From contig NZ_JAEHFY010000004.1 in NCBI RefSeq assembly GCF_016623585.1, positions 62,001 through 126,000 of the forward strand: DNA of 64,000 nt. Direction: 5' to 3'. The DNA is from Pedobacter segetis (GTDB lineage: Bacteria; Bacteroidota; Bacteroidia; Sphingobacteriales; Sphingobacteriaceae). The notes beneath the pieces are model-generated. The model ran no database searches, had not been told where the DNA came from, and was given only the letters and a program-made list of their open reading frames with translations. Made by a program: the position numbers and the translations under genes. Every line of letters begins with the position of its first letter. Positions within the stretch are counted from its first letter, which is position 1. Shown one piece after another: positions 37,188-45,263 of this stretch.

Positions 37188-37955
37188 CTAAACACCGAAA
37201 ATTTTAACCGAATTGGCCGTAGTGATTTTTGCCACCTCTTCTAAAGGGATTTGTTTTAAATCGGCTATTTTTTGTGCTATATGTATTAAATAAGAACTTT
37301 CGTTTGGTTTGCCCCTGTAAGGCGATGGGGCTAAATATGGTGCATCTGTTTCTAAAACTATATTTTTTAGATCTATCTGTTCTACAGTTTTATCAAGGCC
37401 TGCATTTTTGTAGGTTACCACACCGCCAATACCTAAATAGAAACCCAAATCTATGGCTCTTTTTGCTTGACTTAAATTACCTGTAAAACAATGGAATATG
37501 CCCCTCAACTTATCATCATCATGGTTTTCTAAAATTTCGAATACTTCGTCAAAAGCATCTCTGCAATGTATCACAATTGGTAGGTTTAAAGTTTTTGCCC
37601 ATTCGATCTGAATGGTAAAAGCGTCTTGTTGCTGTTTTAAAAAAGTTTTGTCCCAATATAGATCTATCCCAATTTCGCCTATGGCATAAATTTTACTTTT
37701 TTTTATATGTTGATGAATCAAATCTAACTCTTTAAGAAAATCATCATTTACATCGCATGGGTGCAAGCCCAACATTGGAAAACAATTTTTTGGATAGGCT
37801 TTAACCAAATTCATTACCAGGCCAACCGATTGGCTACTAACGTTGGGTAAAAACAGCCTTGTAATTTGGTTTTCTAAACATCTTTCCATTTGCTCAGCTC
37901 GTTCCTTCTCGTCTAGTGTATAATACAAATGGGTATGTGTATCGGTTAGCATCAT
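37188..37955 (-). CDS. TatD-family metal-dependent DNase
   Basis: The 255-residue TIM-barrel hydrolase shows all TatD metal motifs in order: DTHTHLY (about 4-10), EIGIDLYWD (about 95), HCRDAFDE (about 131), HCFTG (about 156) and ETDAPYLAPSPYRGK (about 203). Family members are 3'-5' exonucleases or quality-control deacylases acting in the cytoplasm. It lies directly before asparaginase on the same strand. Its upstream region holds a terminator hairpin interrupted by a dispersed repeat. Confidence 0.92.
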   Translation of the reverse strand: MMLTDTHTHLYYTLDEKERAEQMERCLENQITRLFLPNVSSQSVGLVMNLVKAYPKNCFPMLGLHPCDVNDDFLKELDLIHQHIKKSKIYAIGEIGIDLYWDKTFLKQQQDAFTIQIEWAKTLNLPIVIHCRDAFDEVFEILENHDDDKLRGIFHCFTGNLSQAKRAIDLGFYLGIGGVVTYKNAGLDKTVEQIDLKNIVLETDAPYLAPSPYRGKPNESSYLIHIAQKIADLKQIPLEEVAKITTANSVKIFGV

Positions 37956-37971
37956 CCTACAAAATTAAAAT

Positions 37972-38125
37972 AAAAAAGGCTGTCTCTAAGAGTTTTGTCG
38001 TTCCGTTAGCCAACTGGCCAATCGGAACCCTATCAAAATAGGTTCTCACGTTGCTGTTTAATTTGCTAGTGAGATGCTGAAACGAGTTCAGCGTGACAAA
38101 TTCTTTTTAAAGACAGCCTTTAAAA
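37972..38125 (-). repeat. Dispersed TGTCA-CTGAA repeat lying in the loop of a terminator
   Basis: The outer arms AAAAAAGGCTGTCTC (37972-37986) and AAAGACAGCCTTT (38109-38121) are complementary and would form the FKBP gene's terminator. The 107 bases between them (37994-38100) read on the minus strand TTTGTCACGCTGAACTCG ... CAGCATCTCAC ... GGTTCCGATTGG ... GGAACGACAAAAC, a member of the repeat family also seen at 54223-54309 and 61334-61430. The repeat therefore appears to have inserted into a terminator loop. Confidence 0.7.
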
Positions 38126-38137
38126 TGTTTTTATAAA

Positions 38138-39103
38138 CTACTTAGCTGGAGCCGTTGGTGCTGGTTTGGCAGGTGCCGCTGCATTTGGATTATGGAAAAC
38201 ATTTACCAGTTCTAATTCGAAGATTAATGGAGTAAATGGCCCGATCATTCCGCCTGGCATTCCTTGCTCGCCATAAGCCAAACTAGAAGGAATTAAAACA
38301 GTTGCTTTGCCGCCTTTTTTCATTTGTAAAACGCCTTGTTCAAACCCGGGGATAATCCCACCTTTTCCCAATACAACGCTTAATGGAGAATATGGTGCTC
38401 TTTGTGGGTTGTACATATTGTTTTTCTTTGCAACATCTTCTAAGCTTGTATCAAAAACCTTTCCTGATAGGATCTTACCGGTATAATTTACCAACACGCT
38501 ATCGCCTGCAACAGGTTGCTCGCCAGTACCCTCTTTTGTGGTTACAATTTGTAAACCAGAAGGCAATTTTGTTGGTTTTAATTTATTATCATTTATGTAT
38601 TTTTGAAGGTTTGTTACTTCTGCGGCTTTAGCTTTTTCGCCTTCTGCCTTAAAGTATTTTTCTACCTTAGCTTGGAAATCTTGCATATGAGCAGTATCCT
38701 TATGTATAACTTCCTCAACTTTAACGGTATAAATTAAGTATTTGCCTTTTATTCCAGCTGGTCTTGGTTGTCCTTTTGCTACCGCAGAATCAAGGTTGAT
38801 TTTTATGGTTGCACTATCTCCTTTGGTAAGCATTTTTATCGCATAAAAAATATCACCCGGGTAAACTGGTTTTGGGAAATAAGCTTCAGAAGGCCTACCC
38901 ATTTCATAAGAGTTAAAAAGAGAAGAGTCTTTTTCTGTTTTGGCCACGATGTTTAGGCTGATAAAATCGCCTTCTTTGATCGAGTCGCCTTTAACATCGG
39001 TATGGATGTTATACTCTAAACCTGCAGGGCCTTTTTTAAAACCACCACTACACGCCGCAAAGCCTAAAGCTGTTACGGTTAATATTAATAATCCTTTTTT
39101 CAT
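38138..39103 (-). CDS. FKBP-type peptidyl-prolyl isomerase lipoprotein
   Basis: The 321-residue protein has a lipoprotein signal (MKKGLLILTVTALGFAAC, lipobox Cys18) followed by a glycine-rich linker. It has a degenerate FKBP-like region (about 28-135, GDFISLNIVAKTEKD...SLFNSYEMG) and a full C-terminal FKBP domain (about 180-300: LPSGLQIVTTKEGTGEQPVAGDSVLVNYTG, GKVFDTS, PGFEQGVLQMKKGGKATVLIPSSLAYGEQG). It ends in an Ala/Pro-rich tail. It likely folds periplasmic or outer-membrane proteins. The promoter region contains a 56/57-bp tandem duplication starting at the start codon itself. Confidence 0.92.
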   Translation of the reverse strand: MKKGLLILTVTALGFAACSGGFKKGPAGLEYNIHTDVKGDSIKEGDFISLNIVAKTEKDSSLFNSYEMGRPSEAYFPKPVYPGDIFYAIKMLTKGDSATIKINLDSAVAKGQPRPAGIKGKYLIYTVKVEEVIHKDTAHMQDFQAKVEKYFKAEGEKAKAAEVTNLQKYINDNKLKPTKLPSGLQIVTTKEGTGEQPVAGDSVLVNYTGKILSGKVFDTSLEDVAKKNNMYNPQRAPYSPLSVVLGKGGIIPGFEQGVLQMKKGGKATVLIPSSLAYGEQGMPGGMIGPFTPLIFELELVNVFHNPNAAAPAKPAPTAPAK

Positions 39104-39213
39104 TCTTTATTTATTGTTTTTTATTTGCATTCAATAATCCCGAAATGGGATGTTTTCATTCTTTTATCTATTGTTTTTTATTTGCATTCAATAATCCCGA
39201 AACGGGATGTTTT
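39101..39213. repeat. Two tandem 56/57-bp direct repeats at the FKBP start codon
   Basis: Units at 39101-39156 and 39157-39213 are nearly identical and differ by a few substitutions and one base of length. Each contains the small palindrome ATCCCGAAATGGGAT or ATCCCGAAACGGGAT. A third partial unit (CATTCTTTTATTTG) starts at 39214. Because the unit includes the ATG of the FKBP gene, a second copy of the translation-start region exists 56 bases upstream. Confidence 0.85.
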
Positions 39214-39240
39214 CATTCTTTTATTTGCGGTTTTTAAAAG

Positions 39241-39373
39241 CCCATAATCCATTGTTGATAGTCCATTCTCTTGAGGCACTACTTTTAATGGTCAATAGTT
39301 TGAAAATGCTACCTATTAATGTTTACCATTTATTTACTGATAACCAATTACCGATTACAAATCCTAATCACTA
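39241..39373. repeat. Degenerate 7-bp word arrays between the FKBP and NrnA genes
   Basis: Consecutive heptads can be read as CCCATAA, TCCATTG, TTGATAG, TCCATTC (39241-39268), AATGGTC, AATAGTT, TGAAAAT (39287-39307) and GATAACC, AATTACC, GATTACA, AATCCTA, ATCACTA (39339-39373). They share the 7-base grammar of the arrays in the arginine operon but use different letters. They fill most of the spacer. Confidence 0.5.
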
Positions 39374-39377
39374 AAAA

Positions 39378-40391
39378 CTACTGCAAAAGTAATTCTTTAT
39401 ATTCAGGTAATATCGATCTAAATTTCTCTACCACGGTTTCAAGAGCATCATTAGATTGCCCTCCTGCTGCGTTTCTGTGCCCCCCGCCATCAAAATATTT
39501 CTTGCATATTTCATTTGCCGGGAAAGTGCCTATTGATCTTAGGGAAAGCTTTACCCGATCGCTGCGCTCAACAATAAACGCCGCTAACTTAATACCATTT
39601 ATTGAAAGCGCATAATTTACTATGCCTTCGGTTTCGCCTGTCTGTATATCAAACTTCTTTATATCTTCTTTGCTTACGCTGATTAAAGCGGTGTTATATT
39701 CTCTTAAAACCTCTAATTTATTGCTTAAGCAATAGCCCAAAAACTTTAATCGCCCTTCGGTTGCATTATCATAAACCTGTTGGTGTATTTTCCAATTCTG
39801 TGCGCCGGCATCTATCAAATTGGCCACAATCCTGTGAAGGTCTGAAGTTACGTTAGGAAAACGGAAAGAGCCCGAGTCTGTCATTATCCCTGTGTATAAA
39901 CAAGTGGCCACGTCTTTATTGATCAGTTCGCCGTCTTTCAAGTAGTTAACTATAAAATCATAAATGAGCTGTGCGGTTGCGCAGGCATTAATGTTCCAAT
40001 GCCTAAAATCATCAAAGCCTTCAGGTTCTAAATGATGGTCTATCATTATTTTAATTGCAGAAGATCTCCTCACTTCCTCACCCATTTCATTTATCCTGGC
40101 AAGCGCATTAAAATCTAGGCAAAAGATCAATTCTGCATCTGCAATCAATTTTTTGCTTTCTTCTGGTTTTTCTGTATAAATGATAACCTCTGGATTATTG
40201 GGCAACCATTGTAAAAAATAGGGATAATCTGTTGGGGAAACTACTTTTACAAAATGACCTTTTTGTATAAAATAATTGTACAGGCCTAAAGAAGAGCCCA
40301 TTGCATCACCATCAGGTTTATGATGGGTAGTAATCACGATTTTACAGGGCTGTGCTAATTTATCTTTAAGCGTTTCTAGATCAATCATCAA
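39378..40391 (-). CDS. nrnA: DHH-family phosphoesterase, NrnA-like (oligoribonuclease / pAp phosphatase)
   Basis: The 337-residue protein has the DHH domain motifs TTHHKPDGDAMGSSL (about 20-34), FCLDFNAL (about 92), IDHHLEP (the DHH signature, about 137-143) and DSGSFRFP (about 192). The C-terminal DHHA1 domain ends with FDGGGHRNAAGGQ. NrnA enzymes degrade short RNAs and the cyclic-dinucleotide product pApA, and dephosphorylate pAp. The gene diverges from ndk. The spacer on its 3' side is a word-repeat array. Two metal ions and Mn dependence are family knowledge. Confidence 0.9.
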   Translation of the reverse strand: MMIDLETLKDKLAQPCKIVITTHHKPDGDAMGSSLGLYNYFIQKGHFVKVVSPTDYPYFLQWLPNNPEVIIYTEKPEESKKLIADAELIFCLDFNALARINEMGEEVRRSSAIKIMIDHHLEPEGFDDFRHWNINACATAQLIYDFIVNYLKDGELINKDVATCLYTGIMTDSGSFRFPNVTSDLHRIVANLIDAGAQNWKIHQQVYDNATEGRLKFLGYCLSNKLEVLREYNTALISVSKEDIKKFDIQTGETEGIVNYALSINGIKLAAFIVERSDRVKLSLRSIGTFPANEICKKYFDGGGHRNAAGGQSNDALETVVEKFRSILPEYKELLLQ

Positions 40392-40442
40392 TTTTAATGA
40401 AATGCGAAGGTAAACAAACTATCCGAAAATACTTAAATACTT

Positions 40443-40471
40443 TTTGTTATGATTTTAAAAGCCTACTTTTG
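40443..40471 (+). promoter_or_regulatory. Bacteroidota-type promoter of ndk
   Basis: A -33 element TTTG (40443-40446) lies 17 bases before a -7 element TACTTTTG (40464-40471), close to the phylum consensus. The predicted start of transcription is about 17-20 bases before the ndk ATG. Confidence 0.6.
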
Positions 40472-40494
40472 CACCAATTTTTAAAAACTAAACA

Positions 40495-40914
40495 ATGGCA
40501 ACTAACAGAACATTTACGATGATCAAACCAGATGCAGTGGCAAACGGGCACATCGGAGCAATTTTAAATGATATTATAGCAAGTGGTTTCAGAATTGTGG
40601 CTATGAAATACACCAAGTTATCTCCAGAGAAAGCGGGAGAGTTTTATGCGGTACACAAAGAGCGTGGTTTTTATGGCGATTTAGTGAGCTTTATGTCTTC
40701 TGGGCCTATCGTTGCAGCTATTTTAGAGAAAACCAATGCGGTAGAAGATTTCAGGGCTTTAATTGGTGCAACCAATCCGGCAGATGCCGCCGAAGGAACT
40801 ATCCGTCAGAAATACGCAAAATCTATTGATGCGAATGCGGTCCACGGTTCAGATTCTGATGAGAACGCAGAAATTGAAGGTAATTTCTATTTTACCGCTT
40901 TTGATAAGTTTTAA
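40495..40914 (+). CDS. ndk: Nucleoside diphosphate kinase
   Basis: The 139-residue enzyme transfers the gamma phosphate between nucleoside triphosphates and diphosphates through a phosphohistidine. It contains [13 protein letters not shown] (about 7-19), [18 protein letters not shown] (about 54-71) and the active-site motif NAVHGSDS with catalytic His117. The length equals the family norm. It is monocistronic, with a clear promoter upstream and a hairpin downstream. Confidence 0.98.
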   Translation: MATNRTFTMIKPDAVANGHIGAILNDIIASGFRIVAMKYTKLSPEKAGEFYAVHKERGFYGDLVSFMSSGPIVAAILEKTNAVEDFRALIGATNPADAAEGTIRQKYAKSIDANAVHGSDSDENAEIEGNFYFTAFDKF

Positions 40915-40937
40915 GTATAACATTTTTGGAATGGAGG

Positions 40938-40961
40938 GAGCTTTGGTTTTTGCCAAAGCTC
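40938..40961 (+). terminator. Hairpin after ndk
   Basis: The arms GAGCTTTGG and CCAAAGCTC form a nine-pair stem 24 bases after the ndk stop. The following TTCTCATTT is only moderately T-rich. It may serve both ndk and the convergent DciA-like gene. Confidence 0.65.
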
Positions 40962-41007
40962 TTCTCATTTAAAAGAGAAACCGCTTTCAAGGAAAAATCA
41001 AAATCTA

Positions 41008-41298
41008 TCACAGGTATATAATCTCTCGCACAACCTCAGCACCTGCTTTTTCGTTTAAATTACTGATGATTTGCTGCCGCATAATATTGAGTTCGTTCTT
41101 AACAACAGATGATTCTATCCTTACAAACAATTTTTTATCCCTAATAAAGATTTCTTTTGTACGGTTCGCAACCGCCTTGCCAACAACTTCTTCCCAAGAT
41201 TTTACCGCAAAAGTCTCGTCAAATTTACCTTTTAAGCGATAAACTCTGAGCATTTGCTCCATGGCCTCCTTTAAGGTCTTATCGTTAGTTCTGCTCAT
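41008..41298 (-). CDS. DUF721/DciA-like protein
   Basis: The 96-residue protein matches the small DUF721 family (LKEAMEQMLRVYRLKGKFDE, then VKSWEEVVGKAVANRTK and LFVRIESSVVKNELNIMRQQI). In other bacteria the family includes DciA, the loader of the DnaB replicative helicase. Its start overlaps the end of recF by 14 bases, a typical pairing of replication and recombination functions. The reduced KH-like core is all that is present. DNA-helicase loading is inferred from family membership. Confidence 0.85.
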   Translation of the reverse strand: MSRTNDKTLKEAMEQMLRVYRLKGKFDETFAVKSWEEVVGKAVANRTKEIFIRDKKLFVRIESSVVKNELNIMRQQIISNLNEKAGAEVVREIIYL

Positions 41299-42397
41299 GG
41301 GTTACAATACTCTTTTCAATATGGAATAAATTTAGGTTTACACCGATATCTTCAAAAATGCGCTTTATCCTTTTGGCATTGGTATCGGTAATAAATATTT
41401 GCCCAAAATCTTCATGAGAAACCATCTTCATCAACTTGGTAATTCGTAGATCATCCAATTTATCAAATATATCATCTAATAAAAGCATCGGCTTAAAGCC
41501 AACCTTTTGATAAATGAACGAATATTTTGCCAATTTTAACGCGATCAAAAAAGATTTCTGCTGCCCTTGCGAACCAAATTTTTTCAAGGGCATTTCTGCA
41601 TGCACCTGAAAAACAAGCTCGTCTTTATGTATCCCTTGTGAGGTTCTCTGCAAAATTCTGTCTTTTTCTAGATTTTTTTTTAAGATCTTAGAAAAATCAT
41701 CATCAAATAAGGGCGATTCATAGATCAGTTTCACGGTTTCTGCATCGCTACATAAATATTGGTAGTGCCGATCAAAAACAGGGGTAAAGATTTCCATAAA
41801 GGTTTTTCGCTGTTCAAAAATAGTTGTTCCATAATTGATCAACTGATCATCAAAAACCTCAAGCAGGGCGGGGTCATATCTGCCGCTATCGGCTATCTGT
41901 TTTAAGAGTGCATTGCGGTTTTGTAATGTTTTATTATAAGCTATTAAATCTTCTAAATACCTGGGGTTTGTTAAAGAAATTACCGTATCAATAAATTTCC
42001 TGCGTTCCTCGCTGCCCTCTAAGATAAGGCTTATATCGTTTGGGGAGATCATTACCAAAGGGAAAAGCCCAATATGCTCTGCCAAACGGGTATATTCTTT
42101 CTTGTTTCTCTTAAATTGTTTTTTCTGGTTTTTTTTAACCCCGCAGGCAATCATTTCTTCTTTCTGGTTTTTTTCAAAAACGCCTTGCAGCATAAATAAA
42201 TCTCGGTCTTGTTTTATCTGCTGGCTATCTATTGGGTTAAAATAGCTTTTACACATAGATAGGTAATGCACTGCATCTAAAAGATTGGTTTTGCCCGCAC
42301 CGTTATCGCCCGCAAAAGCGTTTGCACCTGCTGTAAAAGTTAGCTCAGCTTCATCATAATTTTTAAAGTTTACCAGAGAAATCTTCTTAAGAAACAT
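41285..42397 (-). CDS. recF: RecF DNA replication/repair ATPase
   Basis: The 370-residue SMC-like ABC ATPase binds at gaps in DNA and with RecO and RecR loads RecA. Walker A is GDNGAGKTNLLDAV (about 30-43). The signature is GSQGQQKSFLIALKLA (about 297-312) and Walker B is MLLLDDIFDKLD (about 325-336). The coiled-coil arms between them are short, as in RecF. It is cotranscribed with the DciA-like gene and diverges from the TPR gene. Confidence 0.96.
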   Translation of the reverse strand: MFLKKISLVNFKNYDEAELTFTAGANAFAGDNGAGKTNLLDAVHYLSMCKSYFNPIDSQQIKQDRDLFMLQGVFEKNQKEEMIACGVKKNQKKQFKRNKKEYTRLAEHIGLFPLVMISPNDISLILEGSEERRKFIDTVISLTNPRYLEDLIAYNKTLQNRNALLKQIADSGRYDPALLEVFDDQLINYGTTIFEQRKTFMEIFTPVFDRHYQYLCSDAETVKLIYESPLFDDDFSKILKKNLEKDRILQRTSQGIHKDELVFQVHAEMPLKKFGSQGQQKSFLIALKLAKYSFIYQKVGFKPMLLLDDIFDKLDDLRITKLMKMVSHEDFGQIFITDTNAKRIKRIFEDIGVNLNLFHIEKSIVTHEQN

Positions 42398-42564
42398 AGA
42401 GCTAAATTATAAAAACATGCTGTCTTTATTTGTAAAATAAATTAATGTTGCCTGTTTTAGAAAAGGAATAGACATAAATCTTCATCATAATACGCCTTAA
42501 AAGCAGTTATGGGGTTATATTACAATATTTTATATAAATGGGTTGTTGTTTTTGCCGAAAACAC

Positions 42565-42572
42565 TATTTTTG
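42565..42572 (+). promoter_or_regulatory. -7 promoter box TATTTTTG before the TPR gene
   Basis: The octamer TATTTTTG matches TAnnTTTG and stands 22 bases before the ATG at 42595. A TTG at 42543-42545 is 19 bases upstream of it and may be a degenerate -33 element. Confidence 0.5.
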
Positions 42573-42594
42573 CAATCTTTAATAGAACCTTAAA

Positions 42595-43269
42595 ATGTCA
42601 AAAACACAAATCGATCAGCCTTCACCGCTTTCTAACTCTATGAGCAGAACTAGCTTTTTTATCGAAGAAAATAAGAAAAGCCTTTTGGTTATTGGTTGTA
42701 CCATCATCGGATTAGTACTATTATATTTTGCCTACCAAAAATTTTATTTAGCACCTAGGGAAACCGAAGCCGTAAACCAAATGTTTAAAGCGCAACAGTA
42801 TTGGGAGCAAAAAGATTGGGACAAAGCCATCAAAGGTGATGGGAATTTTCCCGGTTTCGAGAAAATTATTGATGAATACGATAATACAAAGTCTGCGAAC
42901 TTAGCTTATTATTACCTAGGCATTGCTTATTTGAACAAAGGCGAGTACCAAAAAGCTGCAGAAAATTTAACCAAATATAGCGGATCTGATCCAATTATAG
43001 CCCCAGAAGCTTTGGGTGCTGCAGGAGATGCTTACGTTGAGCTTAAGAACTATGATAATGCCATCACGTTTTATAAGAAAGCGGTTTCTAAAGGAGACAA
43101 TCTATTCGCAGCACCAATTTATCTGAAAAAATTGGGTTTGGTTTATGAGGAGCAGAAGGATTTTAAATCTGCGGTAGATACCTACACAAAAATTAAAAGC
43201 GATTATCCCGAAAGTGCAACCGCTACAAATATTGATATGTATATTGCAAGGGCAGAAGGAAAATTGTAA
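42595..43269 (+). CDS. Membrane-anchored tetratricopeptide-repeat protein
   Basis: The 224-residue protein has a short polar N terminus, one membrane helix (about 28-46, SLLVIGCTIIGLVLLYFAY) and then TPR units: SANLAYYYLGIAYLNKGEYQKAAENL, APEALGAAGDAYVELKNYDNAITFYKKAV and PIYLKKLGLVYEEQKDFKSAVDTYTKI. The organisation resembles YfgM/BamD-like scaffold proteins facing the periplasm. In Bacteroidota this gene commonly precedes ribH, as here. The partner proteins are unknown. A terminator separates it from ribH. Confidence 0.88.
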   Translation: MSKTQIDQPSPLSNSMSRTSFFIEENKKSLLVIGCTIIGLVLLYFAYQKFYLAPRETEAVNQMFKAQQYWEQKDWDKAIKGDGNFPGFEKIIDEYDNTKSANLAYYYLGIAYLNKGEYQKAAENLTKYSGSDPIIAPEALGAAGDAYVELKNYDNAITFYKKAVSKGDNLFAAPIYLKKLGLVYEEQKDFKSAVDTYTKIKSDYPESATATNIDMYIARAEGKL

Positions 43270-43290
43270 GGATATAAATATTTATTGAGA

Positions 43291-43319
43291 AAGGTTAGCG
43301 TTTAAAGGCTAACCTTTTT
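43291..43319 (+). terminator. Intrinsic terminator after the TPR gene
   Basis: The perfect arms AAGGTTAGC and GCTAACCTT surround a seven-base loop and are followed by TTTTA. It lies 22 bases after the TPR stop and immediately before ribH. Confidence 0.8.
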
Positions 43320-43330
43320 ATTTTCATAAG

Positions 43331-43822
43331 ATGGCTACACATTTAAAGAATCTTTCAGATTTTTCACATACCACGGTTCCTTATGGTAAAAATTTTAGGT
43401 TTGGGATCGTTGTTGCTTCATGGAACGCCGAGGTAACGGGAGCTTTGTATAAAGGTGCATATGATGCTTTGTTGCAATATCAGGTAGCTGAGAGAGATAT
43501 CATATCAATTGAGGTAGCGGGTAGTTTTGAACTGATTGCAGGGGCAGACCAATTGATGGATAACAAAGAGTTAGATGCGGTTATATGTTTGGGGTGCGTA
43601 ATACAAGGAGAAACCCGTCATTTTGATTTTATTTGTAACGCAGTTGCAAACGGAATAGCAAATGTGGGCTTAAAGCACACCAAGCCGGTGATCTTTGGTG
43701 TTTTAACTACTGATAACCAGCAGCAAGCCTTAGATAGAGCAGGCGGTAAGCATGGTAATAAAGGTACCGAAGCGGCCATTACTGCTATAAAAATGGCAGC
43801 GTTAAAATCAGACTTTAAATAA
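43331..43822 (+). CDS. ribH: 6,7-dimethyl-8-ribityllumazine synthase
   Basis: The 163-residue enzyme condenses 5-amino-6-ribitylaminouracil with dihydroxybutanone phosphate, the penultimate step of riboflavin synthesis. Motifs are FGIVVASWNAEVTGALYKGA (about 24-43), EVAGSFELIAGA (about 61-72) and GCVIQGETRHFDFI with catalytic His97. The length and order fit the icosahedral family. No FMN riboswitch-like structure is visible; the upstream region is a terminator and 11 bases. Confidence 0.96.
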   Translation: MATHLKNLSDFSHTTVPYGKNFRFGIVVASWNAEVTGALYKGAYDALLQYQVAERDIISIEVAGSFELIAGADQLMDNKELDAVICLGCVIQGETRHFDFICNAVANGIANVGLKHTKPVIFGVLTTDNQQQALDRAGGKHGNKGTEAAITAIKMAALKSDFK

Positions 43823-43928
43823 TTTAGCATTATAATTGTTTTTATTTACCTTTATAACAGATTGTGTTTGAAACTTTAAGGTTAATTAGGCGTACAAGAA
43901 CTCACACAATAAAATTAATGCTCAACAG

Positions 43929-44048
43929 ATGAAAAAAATAATTTACTTTGTATTGGCTTTGATGATAACCGGAGCCGTCCTACAATCATGCTCTTCTAAA
44001 CTTTGTCCCGCTTATAACTCCTACCCAGAAGCCCGCGGAAGGAAATAA
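43929..44048 (+). CDS. 39-residue lipoprotein
   Basis: The frame encodes a typical lipoprotein signal (MKKIIYFVLALMITGAVLQSC, lipobox LQSC) and a mature peptide of only 19 residues after the acylated cysteine, CSSKLCPAYNSYPEARGRK. The signal is textbook, the gene has its own start region, and it is followed 42 bases later by another lipoprotein gene. I recall similar tiny CPAY-containing lipoproteins in other Bacteroidota, but cannot check this. The function is unknown. Confidence 0.7.
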   Translation: MKKIIYFVLALMITGAVLQSCSSKLCPAYNSYPEARGRK

Positions 44049-44090
44049 AACAAATTTACTTCTTCGCTGTTGCAACCAAAAAGAGTTTTT

Positions 44091-44837
44091 ATGAAAAAAA
44101 TTAATTTGCTGTACGCATTTATATTTGCCGTTGTTTTTTCGGCATGTGCCCAAAACAAACCTGATAAGGAAGCGGTCTTCGCTAACGTTTGGAAAGCAGT
44201 GGGCGGTAAATCTACTTTTGAAAAAAGCAGGTATTTTGAATTTACTTTTACACCAATAAGAGACGGTAAAGAAAGTATGGGCCGTCATCATATTTGGGAT
44301 AGATATACAGGAGATTATCGTTTTGAATCTACCTCTGCCGATGGCGCTAAGATGGTAGTGTTGTTTAATACCAAAACCAAAGTTGGTAAGGCCTATCAAG
44401 ATGGGAAGCAACTGCCCGATAGCACCGCTAACAAACAGATCACCAAAGCTTACGCAGCTTATATTAACGATAGCTATTGGTTAATGTCTCCGCTAAAACT
44501 GCAAGATGAAGGTGTAAATACGCAATTGGAAGACACTCAAGAAATAAATGGTCAAAAATGCGATGTTATACACCTCAATTTTGATAAAGTGGGTTTAACC
44601 CCGGGCGATCAATATTGGTTGTACGTAAACGATGCTACGGGAGAGGTTATACAATGGAAGTTCTTACTACAAAACCAAAAAAAACCTGCCATTTTTGAAT
44701 GGGAGCCTTACCAAGATCTAGGCAATGGTTTAAAACTATCGGTTAAAAAAACAAATACAGAAAGCAACACATCTATCTATTTCCCTATTGCAAAAGTTTT
44801 GCAAAAGGTTGATAAAGATACATTTACAAAACCATGA
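44091..44837 (+). CDS. Lipoprotein of unknown function
   Basis: The start at 44091 (MKKINLLYAFIFAVVFSAC) gives a proper lipobox, FSAC, with acylation at Cys19; an upstream ATG at 44070 would add seven residues before the signal. The mature 230 residues contain VFANVWKAVGGKSTFEKSRYFEFTFTPIRDG and a terminal EWEPYQDLGNGLKLSVKK. The pattern is similar to outer-membrane lipoprotein carrier or LolA-like half-barrels. The function is unknown. The stop overlaps the ytxJ start by four bases. Confidence 0.75.
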   Translation: MKKINLLYAFIFAVVFSACAQNKPDKEAVFANVWKAVGGKSTFEKSRYFEFTFTPIRDGKESMGRHHIWDRYTGDYRFESTSADGAKMVVLFNTKTKVGKAYQDGKQLPDSTANKQITKAYAAYINDSYWLMSPLKLQDEGVNTQLEDTQEINGQKCDVIHLNFDKVGLTPGDQYWLYVNDATGEVIQWKFLLQNQKKPAIFEWEPYQDLGNGLKLSVKKTNTESNTSIYFPIAKVLQKVDKDTFTKP

Positions 44838-45163
44838 GTTGGATTAAATTAGAAGATAGCAAGCAATTGCAAGAGATAAAATTAGCTGCCGGATATAGTT
44901 TAATCTTTAAGCATAGCACTCGTTGTTCAATCAGTATGATGGCAAAGAAAAGGGTAGATATGGATTTAGACGATTTGCCAGAAAACGTAACACCTTATTT
45001 TTTAGATTTGATCGCTCATCGTGAAATCTCGGGTCAAATTGCAGAATTATTTCAGGTACATCATGAATCTCCCCAATTGCTTTTGATCAAAGATGGCGAT
45101 TGTGTTCTAGATCAATCTCACGGAGATATTTCTATTGAAGAAACATTGGGCTTGATCAACTAA
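44834..45163 (+). CDS. ytxJ: YtxJ, bacillithiol-system redox protein
   Basis: The 109-residue thioredoxin-fold protein carries the monothiol site HSTRCSISM (Cys31) and ends with the typical thioredoxin-fold HGDISIEETL segment. YtxJ proteins are predicted bacilliredoxin-like proteins that remove bacillithiol from proteins. Bacteroidota of this group make bacillithiol. The start overlaps the preceding lipoprotein stop (ATGA), so they are coupled. The reaction is family knowledge and has little direct biochemical support. Confidence 0.85.
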   Translation: MSWIKLEDSKQLQEIKLAAGYSLIFKHSTRCSISMMAKKRVDMDLDDLPENVTPYFLDLIAHREISGQIAELFQVHHESPQLLLIKDGDCVLDQSHGDISIEETLGLIN

Positions 45164-45221
45164 TGATGTAATTGCTTGGTCATAAAAGTCTTTTATAAAA
45201 TCTAAACCCCTATTATTTCGT

Positions 45222-45229
45222 TATTTTTG
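45222..45229 (+). promoter_or_regulatory. -7 promoter box TATTTTTG before the desaturase gene
   Basis: The octamer matches TAnnTTTG and lies 34 bases before the ATG at 45264. The -33 position is not well conserved. Confidence 0.45.
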
Positions 45230-45263
45230 CATAAATGTAAATCTAACCTCCTAAAATACATTC

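Noticed and set aside
39101-39230. Possible CRISPR or attachment site
   Set aside because: The units are directly adjacent without spacers and no integrase is present; this is a simple tandem duplication.
43823-43928. FMN riboswitch near ribH
   Set aside because: The region before ribH is only a terminator plus 11 bases, and the region after it has no conserved RFN-like stems.
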